Source: Myxococcales bacterium (GTDB lineage Bacteria; Myxococcota_A; Bradymonadia; Bradymonadales; Bradymonadaceae). Taken from it: DNA of 17,652 nt. Below are positions 7,952 through 14,846 of this stretch, in pieces; positions within the stretch are counted from its first letter, which is position 1; the number at the start of each line of letters is the position of its first letter. The position numbers and the translations under genes were made by a program. Below the pieces are notes generated by a model. That model saw only the letters and a list, made by a program, of their open reading frames with translations. It was not told the DNA's origin and did no database searches. The stretch spans positions 1 to 17,652 of the forward strand of contig SKNI01000325.1 of NCBI GenBank assembly GCA_007120615.1, in the 5' to 3' direction.

Positions 7952-8168
7952 AACAAACTTTTCGGATATCCACATCACACTACCTGCAGCAATCGGTTCC
8001 CGCCTAGATCGTGTACTATCAGGCAAGAACCATTCCACTGCCTTCCGAAGCGACCGACTCCCCTTGTCCGGTTGATAAACTCTCTTTTTTTCGTTCGATT
8101 CGATTTCATCGAAGTCAACGATGCCAGACCATACACCATTTGTCGACATACTGACGGAACGGAAACTC

Positions 8169-8185
8169 CAAACTTTCCCGAGAAA
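8169..8185 (+). repeat. 17-base intergenic motif, copy 2
   Basis: CAAACTTTCCCGAGAAA differs from the copy at 1761-1777 at one position (C to A). It lies about 100 bases upstream of the promoter for the TIG-repeat lipoprotein gene. Two such near-identical copies in the two large divergent intergenic regions suggest a shared regulator site, though no matching regulator is known to me. Confidence 0.3.
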
Positions 8186-8287
8186 CAACATCTTCTTCAC
8201 CAGCGATACGACACCGCCAGCGTTGTTCTGCCGGTTCGCAACCGAGCACCGACGGGCCTGGATCCCAACCGAAAATATTCACGGTAT

Positions 8288-8316
8288 TTGAATTGGTGGT
8301 CATGCCTGTCTATACT
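8288..8316 (+). promoter_or_regulatory. Sigma70-like promoter for the TIG-repeat lipoprotein pair
   Basis: TTGAAT (8288-8293) and TATACT (8311-8316) are exactly 17 bases apart. The -35 matches four of six consensus bases and the -10 matches five of six. Transcription would start near 8323, giving a leader of about 95 bases before the ATG at 8418. This also argues against the in-frame GTG at 8340, which would leave almost no leader and put about 50 residues before the lipid Cys. Confidence 0.6.
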
Positions 8317-8417
8317 GCTGACCTTCGTAGTCCTCTTGAGTGCGGATTCTTTACAGATGTCAAAATTTCGGCCGGTTCTACTGGACCACCAAAAATACTG
8401 ATTGGATGCCAGAAAAT

Positions 8418-11400
8418 ATGATCAACTATACCACTTATACGCGATCCCTCGTTATCGCTTTCCTCGCTACATTACTGACGCTCGGTTCATTTGCGTGCTC
8501 CGAAGACGTGGACTCCAACTCGGGGGACGTAGACGTTCCTGACGTCACAGAAACCGACGCCGGAGATCACGATGATACGGATCGGGCCGACACCGATGGT
8601 GATTCCGAAGGGGATGGTGATAGCGACGCCACGGACGTCGGGGACGCGGAAAATGATGGCGATAGCGATCCCGACGCCGGCGATCCCGATGGGGGCGACT
8701 CCGATCCCGACGGCGACGGTGTGGTTGCATTGCCCGATCTTCAGATCGACGGAATCAATCCCAACCGTGGCCCGGTCACAGGAGGCACTCCCTTCGTCAT
8801 CGAAGGAGAGGGGTTCACTGAAAACTCCGTGGTTCTCTTTGGAATCACCGAGGTAGCGGTCGACCTTATCGAAGAAACGTTAACGGGCACCACGCCCGCC
8901 GGCGAAGCCGTCGGTCCGGTCACGGTTCGCGTCATCGACGAAGAGACGGGCGAAGACTTTATCAATGATGGGTTCACTTATGTGGAGCCCCTGCGGCTCA
9001 ATTCGGTTCAACCCTCAATATTGAGCGTACACGGCGGCGTTGAGATCTCACTCTACGGCCAGGGATTCACTGAGGATACCCGTGTAACCATCGGCTCAAG
9101 CCCCGTGCCCGGCCAGACCGTCTTAACCTCCGGTCATATGCGCGTGATCGCCCCGCCGAACTCCGCTGGCACCGCCGACATCCGATTGACCGACTTAAAC
9201 AGCTCCTACCTGGCAGTGGACGCGGTAAGCTATATCTCTCCCGTTCGCCTGACCGACGTGACCCCGCCGGTCGGTTCCACCGCCGGCGGTGACACCGTGA
9301 TCCTGGAAGGCTCCGGTTTTTCCAACGATATTGAGGTCTATTTCGGAGGGACCCCTGCTACCGTAACCGATATCAATCCCTCTCGAACACGGCTCACGGT
9401 CACCACTCCCGCTCACGTCTCAGGGATCGTACACGTCAACGTGGAGACCGAAGACGACGGTGCTATCCTCCCCAATGCCTTCGCCTTCATCGGCGACGGC
9501 GGCGGTGACCCCTCACTTGACGGAGTATTCCCCGCCCACGGCCTCACCACCGGAGGCGAAGAGGTCTACCTGGTCGGACAATTTGACGCCAACGCCAGCC
9601 CCGACGTCACCTTTGGCACGTCGGCGGCAAACGTACTCAGCGTGGAAAACGAAGTGATCATCGTGGAAACCCCCTCTGCTGATGTGGGCGTCGTCGATGT
9701 CCTCGTCGAATATGACTCCAACAGCCTCCTTCTCGAAAAGGGCTTTACTTACTTCGCCGAACTCACCGTCGATGATCTCGATCCTTCGGAAGGGCCCACA
9801 GCAGGTGGAACCACCGTAACCGTTACGGGAAGTGGCTTTACCGATGCTGAAACCGTCAGTCTGGGAGGCGTCAGCGTCGCCTTTGAAGTCGTGGACGACG
9901 AAACCATCGTCTTCACCACCCTCCCCTCCAACGGAGGACATGCCGACCTGATCATCACCTCCGGCGGAAACCAGACCGCGAACACGAATGACGCGTTCTT
10001 CTTCACGGAGACCCTGGAGTTGTGGAGCCAGTCGCCGACCCGTGGTTCAATCGCAGGAAATACGTATGTGGAGATTCGGGGCCAGGGATTTACCTCCAAT
10101 ACGGAAATCTTCTTCGGAGATGCTCCCGCTGCCAGCGTCAACGTTCTCGATCCTTATACTCTGGCTGCTCGCACACCTCCCCATCCGTCCGGGACGGTTG
10201 AGGTCTCCGCCACCGATAACGGTGCCGACGCCCTCTCCCCGGATCTCTATACATTCTTCAATCCCGGCGCGCCTTCGGGCGGAGCCTGGGGCAATCCCAT
10301 CGACGGAGCCGTCAATGTCATCGTCTTCAGTTATATGGGCAGCCCCGTTGAAAATGCCTTCGTCATGCTCTCCACCAACGCCAACACCCCCTACGCCGGG
10401 GTGACCGATGCGAACGGAATGGTCACGCTCTCCGGTCCCGATATTCTGGGCGAGCAAACCATCACCGCCGCTGCCGCCGATCACTCCAGCACCACCGTCC
10501 AACGGGTTAACGCCGAGAACGTCACCATCTTCTTGCACTCCGACGAAGAGGGAGAGGGTTTCTTCCCCCCGCCTCCCCCGACGGCTACCTACACCGGAAA
10601 TATCGACGGCCTCGACAAGATCAATCGACCCGACACCGACGAGATTCTGATGGCGATCGTCTACTCCACTCGCCCCACCATGCATGACGACATCCCCGAC
10701 CCTGGCGCCGAAAATGTCGTTCTGGAAGACGGCCAATACACCATCACCACCCGTATCGGTGACCTCGCTTTGGTCGCCATCGGCGGACTCTACAACACGG
10801 TGGATCAGAGCTTTACGCCGACGAGGATGGGCACGGTGCGACATCTCACCGCTTCGGACGGAGGGACCTATGTGGAAGACATCGATCTTGATATTCCACT
10901 CAACCAGAATATCGAGTTGAAGTTCAATCAATCTCCCGTCGGTACCCCGGGGCCGGACTTCAATCAGGCGATCCTTTATCTCGATCTCGGCTTCGACGGC
11001 GTCTTCGGACCGATGGAAGTCTACGAGACCACCGACGAGGTGACCTCCTTAGATCGCGTCGCCCCCTTGATGGGCAGCATCTCTGATGCCTCCTACACCG
11101 TCATTGCCTCGGCAGAGTCCAACGACGGCATCCCCTATTCGGAGACTACTCTTCGAGAGATCACCAATCTCGACCGGCTAAACAGCACCGCTCCAATGAC
11201 CTCCACCATTAACTTCACCGCTCCCGCTTTTGGAGGCGTGCCTCAAGATGGATTGGTCCAGTGGGAGTATCATGGCTCGGTCATTCCGGACCTCCACTTC
11301 TTCTACCTGGAAAATCAGATGGGTGACGTGGTCTGGGAGATCTTTTTGCCTGGCAACGCCACCAGCTTTCAATTTCCTGACTTTCCCGATTTGTCGGAAT

Positions 11401-11564
11401 ACGAAATGGAAGATGTGCCCTTCCCTTATCCCGGGGGAAGCTACTTTCTGGTCAATATCGCTATCTCCAAAGACGGCGTCACGGGCGATAGTTTCTCCTA
11501 CGACGATCTAGGCCTCAACTCATTTAGTGCCTATAGCGTTCACGCCATGCCCATCGGTCTATAA
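8418..11564 (+). CDS. Large lipoprotein with six IPT/TIG repeats (paralogue A)
   Basis: This 1048-residue protein starts with a lipoprotein-like signal; the likely lipidated residue is Cys27 in GSFAC, where Phe at -2 is atypical. An Asp/Gly-rich spacer (about 28-106) follows. Six IPT/TIG immunoglobulin-like repeats of about 84 residues begin near residues 108, 191, 275, 364, 447 and 531, each starting P-x-x-G-x-x-x-G-G with a G-x-G-F motif (degenerate in repeat 4). Next come a carboxypeptidase-regulatory-like domain (about 628-710; FVMLST, TDANG), a short poly-Pro linker (715-722) and a C-terminal region of about 325 residues shared with the next gene but unassigned. TIG folds typically serve in adhesion or protein binding; that role is inferred. 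The start is the ATG at 8418, with 8406 as an alternative; neither has a strong Shine-Dalgarno. It is followed by its paralogue in the same direction. Confidence 0.85.
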   Translation: MINYTTYTRSLVIAFLATLLTLGSFACSEDVDSNSGDVDVPDVTETDAGDHDDTDRADTDGDSEGDGDSDATDVGDAENDGDSDPDAGDPDGGDSDPDGDGVVALPDLQIDGINPNRGPVTGGTPFVIEGEGFTENSVVLFGITEVAVDLIEETLTGTTPAGEAVGPVTVRVIDEETGEDFINDGFTYVEPLRLNSVQPSILSVHGGVEISLYGQGFTEDTRVTIGSSPVPGQTVLTSGHMRVIAPPNSAGTADIRLTDLNSSYLAVDAVSYISPVRLTDVTPPVGSTAGGDTVILEGSGFSNDIEVYFGGTPATVTDINPSRTRLTVTTPAHVSGIVHVNVETEDDGAILPNAFAFIGDGGGDPSLDGVFPAHGLTTGGEEVYLVGQFDANASPDVTFGTSAANVLSVENEVIIVETPSADVGVVDVLVEYDSNSLLLEKGFTYFAELTVDDLDPSEGPTAGGTTVTVTGSGFTDAETVSLGGVSVAFEVVDDETIVFTTLPSNGGHADLIITSGGNQTANTNDAFFFTETLELWSQSPTRGSIAGNTYVEIRGQGFTSNTEIFFGDAPAASVNVLDPYTLAARTPPHPSGTVEVSATDNGADALSPDLYTFFNPGAPSGGAWGNPIDGAVNVIVFSYMGSPVENAFVMLSTNANTPYAGVTDANGMVTLSGPDILGEQTITAAAADHSSTTVQRVNAENVTIFLHSDEEGEGFFPPPPPTATYTGNIDGLDKINRPDTDEILMAIVYSTRPTMHDDIPDPGAENVVLEDGQYTITTRIGDLALVAIGGLYNTVDQSFTPTRMGTVRHLTASDGGTYVEDIDLDIPLNQNIELKFNQSPVGTPGPDFNQAILYLDLGFDGVFGPMEVYETTDEVTSLDRVAPLMGSISDASYTVIASAESNDGIPYSETTLREITNLDRLNSTAPMTSTINFTAPAFGGVPQDGLVQWEYHGSVIPDLHFFYLENQMGDVVWEIFLPGNATSFQFPDFPDLSEYEMEDVPFPYPGGSYFLVNIAISKDGVTGDSFSYDDLGLNSFSAYSVHAMPIGL
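8565..8722 (+). repeat. Degenerate Asp/Gly-coding tandem repeat (lipoprotein spacer)
   Basis: The DNA repeats GAT-GG-GA-type triplets encoding Asp-Gly-Asp-Ser runs such as DGDSEGDGDSD and DPDAGDPDGGDSDPDGDG. The pattern resembles calcium-binding D-x-D-G-x-D strings of thrombospondin-3-type repeats, but calcium binding is only inferred. Such slippage-prone repeats can vary in length between strains. Confidence 0.6.
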
Positions 11565-11565
11565 C

Positions 11566-11585
11566 TCCCTGGCAGGGTCCAGGGA
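11566..11585 (+). promoter_or_regulatory. RNA hairpin just after the stop of paralogue A
   Basis: TCCCTGG (11566-11572) pairs perfectly with CCAGGGA (11579-11585) around a six-base loop, starting two bases after the TAA. No T-run follows, so it is unlikely to be an efficient intrinsic terminator; a role in mRNA 3'-end protection or processing is possible. Confidence 0.4.
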
Positions 11586-11588
11586 ATG

Positions 11589-11612
11589 GAAACGGTGCCT
11601 TGTCGCCGTTTC
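11589..11612 (+). promoter_or_regulatory. Second RNA hairpin in the spacer between the paralogues
   Basis: GAAACGGTG (11589-11597) pairs with CGCCGTTTC (11604-11612), nine pairs including one T-G wobble, with a six-base loop. No T-run follows. With the preceding hairpin it fills most of the 79-base spacer, so the two genes are probably co-transcribed with possible processing between them. Confidence 0.4.
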
Positions 11613-11634
11613 ATATTGACCGAACTTATACTGC

Positions 11635-11638
11635 GGAG
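11635..11638 (+). promoter_or_regulatory. Ribosome binding site supporting a GTG start
   Basis: GGAG is followed by five bases and GTG at 11644. No ATG lies near enough in frame to give the full lipoprotein signal, so the GTG is the likely true start. The TATACT at 11627-11632 is too close to this site to be its -10 element. Confidence 0.65.
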
Positions 11639-11643
11639 TCACC

Positions 11644-14600
11644 GTGCAACGAGTTAGCTCACCGTTTTCGCTCCTGGCAGTACTGCTTCTGGTCGCCCTG
11701 ACAACCCCGCTCGCAACGGGATGCAGTGATGACGATCCCGATGAAATCGCCGAAGACGTTGACGCCGGCGACTTCAATGATGCCGACGGGGACGCCCCGG
11801 ACTCCGAGGACGCCGGTGACTCCGCGACCGGCGATCTCGACGAGGAAGATGCTGATCGTCCCCCTCCTGGAGAAGGCGACAATGACTGGGAGTGGGACGA
11901 GGACTTCTCCGTTCAGGCGATCAGCCCCGCCCGTGGCCCGCTGGCCGGGGGCACTCAGGTTCAGATCGCCGGCACCGGCCTTAATTCAAACACCACCGTC
12001 CTCTTCGGCTCGACTTCGGTGGAGGTCACCACCTCCCAGGGACAATTGCTCGTAAAAAGCCCTCCCGCTGACAGCGCAGGTCCCGTCACGGTGCGGGTGA
12101 TCTCGGGCGACGGCGAGACGATCGACGTTGAAAACGGGTTCACCTATTCCAACGGGCTCTCCGTCTCCTCGGCCAGCCCCGATCGAATCCCCACCACAGG
12201 GGGGGTTGAGATCACCCTTCACGGAAACGGGTTTGTCGATGCCATGGGCGTCAGCTTCTCCGGTACACCGGCCCGTCGAGTCGATGTCATCAATAACCAA
12301 CTGGCCCGGGTCATAGCCCCTTCCCATTCGCGAGGTCGCGCGGACCTGCGGGTATCCATCCCCGACGAAGCCGTAGTCCTGGAGGATGGGATCTATTTCT
12401 TTCGACCGCTGAGCGTCGATTCCGTCACCCCCGCCGCCGGGTCGATTCATGGTGGAGACACGGTAGTCTTAAAAGGCGAGGGATTCACATCGTCGACCGA
12501 CGTATTTTTCGGCGATGAAGAGGCGACCATCGTCTCCTTAAATGTCGGTGCCGGAGAGTTGGTAGTCCTTACTCCCCCTGCCGCCACCGAAGGTCCGGCA
12601 GATATCTTTCTGGAGAATTCCGACGATGTTCTGCGCCTGCGAAACGCTTTCTATTACGACCAAGAACCCGATAACGCCCTCTACTCCATTTATCCCGGCC
12701 GAGCTCCCACCAGCGGTGACTCCGAGCACGTCGTCGCAGGACGGGGCCTCGATGGCTCAGACGCTGTTCTTTTCCTCGACGGACAACAGGTCACGATCCT
12801 TGATAGCGGTCCCGGCCACGCCCTGATCGAGACTCCTTCGGTGGACAACCCCGGCGCCGTGGATCTGGACTTTGAACGAGGCGGTCAGCACGTGGCCTCG
12901 CTGCCAGACGCCCTCTTATACGAGCTTCGCCCGATCATCTCCGAGGTCGAGCCCGCTTCAGGTTCGGCAGCCGGCGGAGAAACGGTCCATATCTACGGCG
13001 AAGATCTAAGCGACGTAAACTCGGTCTCTTTTGGCGGACTTCCCGCCTCGTTTGAGGTCATCGATGATGGTCATATCACCGCGACTACCCCTCGTTCCGA
13101 GGCCGGCGCTGTGGATGTCAGGCTGGAAAGCGGCACCCAGCAGGCCGCTCTCGAAAACGGCTATACCTTCTCGGCTCCCCTGGAGATCTGGTCGATGCGG
13201 CCCTCTCGCGGTGCCATCGCCGGCGGTACTCACGTGACCGTTCAGGGCCGTGGGTTTACCGGCCTCATCGAGGTCGACATCGGAGGCGAATCGGCCACCA
13301 ATATCCGACGAATCGATCCCTACACCATTACCTTTCGAACCCCGCCGTCCAACGCAGGCCCGCGAGAGGTCACCATAAGCGCTGTGGGAATGGAGGAGAA
13401 TACTCCTTATCCCTTCGTCTATTTTAACCCCCTGAGCAGCTTCGGCGGTGCTTCCGGAGCGCCCGTCGATGGCGCGGTCAACGTCTCCGTGGTGACCGTC
13501 GACGGCACGCCGATTCCCGGTGCTTTTGTCATGCTCTCCACCCAGGCCGACACTCCCTTCCGTGGATTTACCGACGCTAACGGTCAGATCGTTCTCTCCG
13601 GCCCCGGCGTTCTCGGCTCCCAGATGGTCACCGCCACGGCCGCCAACTTCTCCTCGTTCACCGTCCGCCACATCGACGCCGAAAATATCACCATCGTTCT
13701 CAACCCCATCGAAGCCGATGGCGGCGGCGGACAGGGCTCCCCCCCGCCGATTGGACGGATCTCCGGCGAGATCACGATCACCGGCAAAAGTGAAGATCCC
13801 GCCGGGGGCACCGACTATAATATGTCCATGATTCGCACCACCCGAAACCACCTCTTCGGGGGTACCAGAAACCCCGGCCCCGACTCCGTAGTCGCCGGCG
13901 AAGGCCCCTTCTCCATCAGCACCAGAATCGGGGATATGGCGCTGATCGGCCTCTGCGGAATCTACGACGCTGACACCGATACATTTACCCCGAAGCTGAT
14001 GGCCGTGGAGCGATATCTCTTCCTCTCCGATCAGGACCATCAGCGGGTCGACCTGGAATGCGATATTCCTCTCGATAAATCGCTGCCCATCAAACTCGTC
14101 GACCCGGTCTATGCTCCCACCGGACCCACTATCAACGAAGCCTCCGCGTTTCTGGACTTCGGCTTCGAAGGGGTCTTTCGTATCCCCGACGCCGCTCGCG
14201 GCGTCAGCGATGTCCTGGTCGTCGAAGGGCTCCCCGCTGCCGAAGACGCGCTCCATGACATCACCTACTCGGTGGTGGCCGGATCCTATAACGGCGCCGG
14301 AACTCCCTATACCCAGACCACCATGGAGGGCATCACCGATCTGGAGCGTTTCCACTCCACCCGTCCCCTGGTCGGGGTCCCTGAATTGCTCTCGCCCGCT
14401 CCCGGAGGCGTCGCCGACGGCCAGATTCAGCTGGGCTTAAAAGGCGTCAACTCCCCGGACTTCTTCTATATCATCTTGAGAAACGCCATCGGCCTTCCCG
14501 TCTGGTCCTTTGTGGTTCCCGGATACGAGCGGATCATTCCGCTTCCCGAATTTCCCACCTTCGACGAGCTCTCCCCTGACGACCGGCCTGAGCCATTTCA

Positions 14601-14739
14601 ACCGGGGACCCTCTACGGCGTCGCCTACGGCCTGAATATCGACGGCTTCGACTACCACGGATTTACCAACCGCGACTTCGCATCCAGCCGCTGGTCGGGC
14701 TTCTCCGTTGCCACCTGGCAGATGCGTCTGGCCGACTGA
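11644..14739 (+). CDS. Large lipoprotein with six IPT/TIG repeats (paralogue B)
   Basis: This 1031-residue protein has a classical lipoprotein signal with lipobox LATGC (Cys27), then an acidic Asp/Glu-rich spacer (about 28-85). Six IPT/TIG repeats begin near residues 88, 171, 255, 343, 429 and 512. Repeat 4 has lost the G-x-G-F core, as in paralogue A, and repeat 6 matches repeat 6 of A closely (LEIWS...PSRGAIAG...DPYT...RTPP). A carboxypeptidase-regulatory-like domain (about 609-690; AFVMLST, TDANG, LSGPGVLG) and the shared C-terminal region follow, with STRIGDMAL, FGFEGVF and TTMEGITDLER as anchors. The repeat-by-repeat match points to duplication of the whole gene. Start is GTG with GGAG five bases upstream. 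It probably shares a transcript with paralogue A. The role is likely cell-surface binding or structure; this is inference, and no enzyme motif is seen. Confidence 0.87.
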   Translation: MQRVSSPFSLLAVLLLVALTTPLATGCSDDDPDEIAEDVDAGDFNDADGDAPDSEDAGDSATGDLDEEDADRPPPGEGDNDWEWDEDFSVQAISPARGPLAGGTQVQIAGTGLNSNTTVLFGSTSVEVTTSQGQLLVKSPPADSAGPVTVRVISGDGETIDVENGFTYSNGLSVSSASPDRIPTTGGVEITLHGNGFVDAMGVSFSGTPARRVDVINNQLARVIAPSHSRGRADLRVSIPDEAVVLEDGIYFFRPLSVDSVTPAAGSIHGGDTVVLKGEGFTSSTDVFFGDEEATIVSLNVGAGELVVLTPPAATEGPADIFLENSDDVLRLRNAFYYDQEPDNALYSIYPGRAPTSGDSEHVVAGRGLDGSDAVLFLDGQQVTILDSGPGHALIETPSVDNPGAVDLDFERGGQHVASLPDALLYELRPIISEVEPASGSAAGGETVHIYGEDLSDVNSVSFGGLPASFEVIDDGHITATTPRSEAGAVDVRLESGTQQAALENGYTFSAPLEIWSMRPSRGAIAGGTHVTVQGRGFTGLIEVDIGGESATNIRRIDPYTITFRTPPSNAGPREVTISAVGMEENTPYPFVYFNPLSSFGGASGAPVDGAVNVSVVTVDGTPIPGAFVMLSTQADTPFRGFTDANGQIVLSGPGVLGSQMVTATAANFSSFTVRHIDAENITIVLNPIEADGGGGQGSPPPIGRISGEITITGKSEDPAGGTDYNMSMIRTTRNHLFGGTRNPGPDSVVAGEGPFSISTRIGDMALIGLCGIYDADTDTFTPKLMAVERYLFLSDQDHQRVDLECDIPLDKSLPIKLVDPVYAPTGPTINEASAFLDFGFEGVFRIPDAARGVSDVLVVEGLPAAEDALHDITYSVVAGSYNGAGTPYTQTTMEGITDLERFHSTRPLVGVPELLSPAPGGVADGQIQLGLKGVNSPDFFYIILRNAIGLPVWSFVVPGYERIIPLPEFPTFDELSPDDRPEPFQPGTLYGVAYGLNIDGFDYHGFTNRDFASSRWSGFSVATWQMRLAD

Positions 14740-14753
14740 CGCTCTCATCTGCT

Positions 14754-14763
14754 TTTCGCGGGA
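14754..14763 (-). repeat. Partial copy of the intergenic motif before mutS
   Basis: The minus strand reads TCCCGCGAAA, identical to ten bases of the core of the motif at 1761-1777. At this length a chance match is plausible; it is noted only because it too is intergenic. Confidence 0.15.
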
Positions 14764-14781
14764 CTATTCAGGTTAGCCTGC

Positions 14782-14810
14782 TTCCCATAAAACCGGGCCC
14801 TTGTTATAAA
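14782..14810 (+). promoter_or_regulatory. Candidate sigma70-like promoter for mutS
   Basis: TTCCCA (14782-14787) and TATAAA (14805-14810) are 17 bases apart and match four and five of six consensus bases. Transcription from it would start near 14817, about 30 bases before the mutS ATG, inside or just before the hairpin described next. Confidence 0.4.
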
Positions 14811-14818
14811 ATCGGCCA

Positions 14819-14839
14819 CTGAAATACCTTTGTATTCAG
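14819..14839 (+). promoter_or_regulatory. Small hairpin touching the mutS Shine-Dalgarno
   Basis: CTGAAATAC (14819-14827) pairs with GTATTCAG (14832-14839) with one bulged A and a four-base loop. The last two bases of the stem are also the first of the AGAGG at 14838-14842 that precedes the mutS start by four bases. It could modestly affect mutS translation; this is inferred from the sequence alone. Confidence 0.3.
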
Positions 14840-14846
14840 AGGCTCC

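Larger units (their letters stand above)
7942..8417. other. Divergent intergenic region with rightward promoter
   Basis: This 476-base gap lies between the leftward membrane-protein gene and the rightward TIG-repeat lipoprotein gene. It holds a good promoter (8288-8316) and copy 2 of the shared motif (8169-8185). A T-run at 8085-8091 has no convincing hairpin before it. A leftward 264-base frame from an ATG at 8191 to a TAA at 7928 would overlap the membrane gene's start by 14 bases; I see no family signature in it and do not call it. A rightward TTG-initiated frame at 8072-8401 spans the promoter and is also not called. Confidence 0.6.

Noticed and set aside
8048..8091. Possible intrinsic terminator before the T-run at 8085-8091.
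   Set aside because: The only stem (ACCGAC with GTCCGGT, one bulge) lies more than ten bases before the T-run, so the geometry is wrong.
7928..8200. Leftward 90-codon frame (GTG at 8200 or ATG at 8191) overlapping the start of the orphan membrane gene by 14 bases.
   Set aside because: No family signature or strong ribosome site, and it covers the divergent promoter region. Coupling to the next gene is possible, so it deserves a transcript check, but it is not supported as a gene.
8072..8401. Rightward 109-codon frame with a hydrophobic stretch near its C-terminus.
   Set aside because: It starts at TTG without a ribosome site, spans the promoter at 8288-8316 and has no recognisable domain.
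11612..11632. TTGACC and TATACT before paralogue B as a promoter.
   Set aside because: The hexamers are about five bases apart, and the TATACT lies too close to the ribosome site to start a useful transcript.
13006..14355. Long 449-codon antisense frame inside the second TIG lipoprotein gene.
   Set aside because: It is a shadow of codon bias in the real gene on the plus strand; its Gly/Asp-rich translation mirrors that gene's composition.
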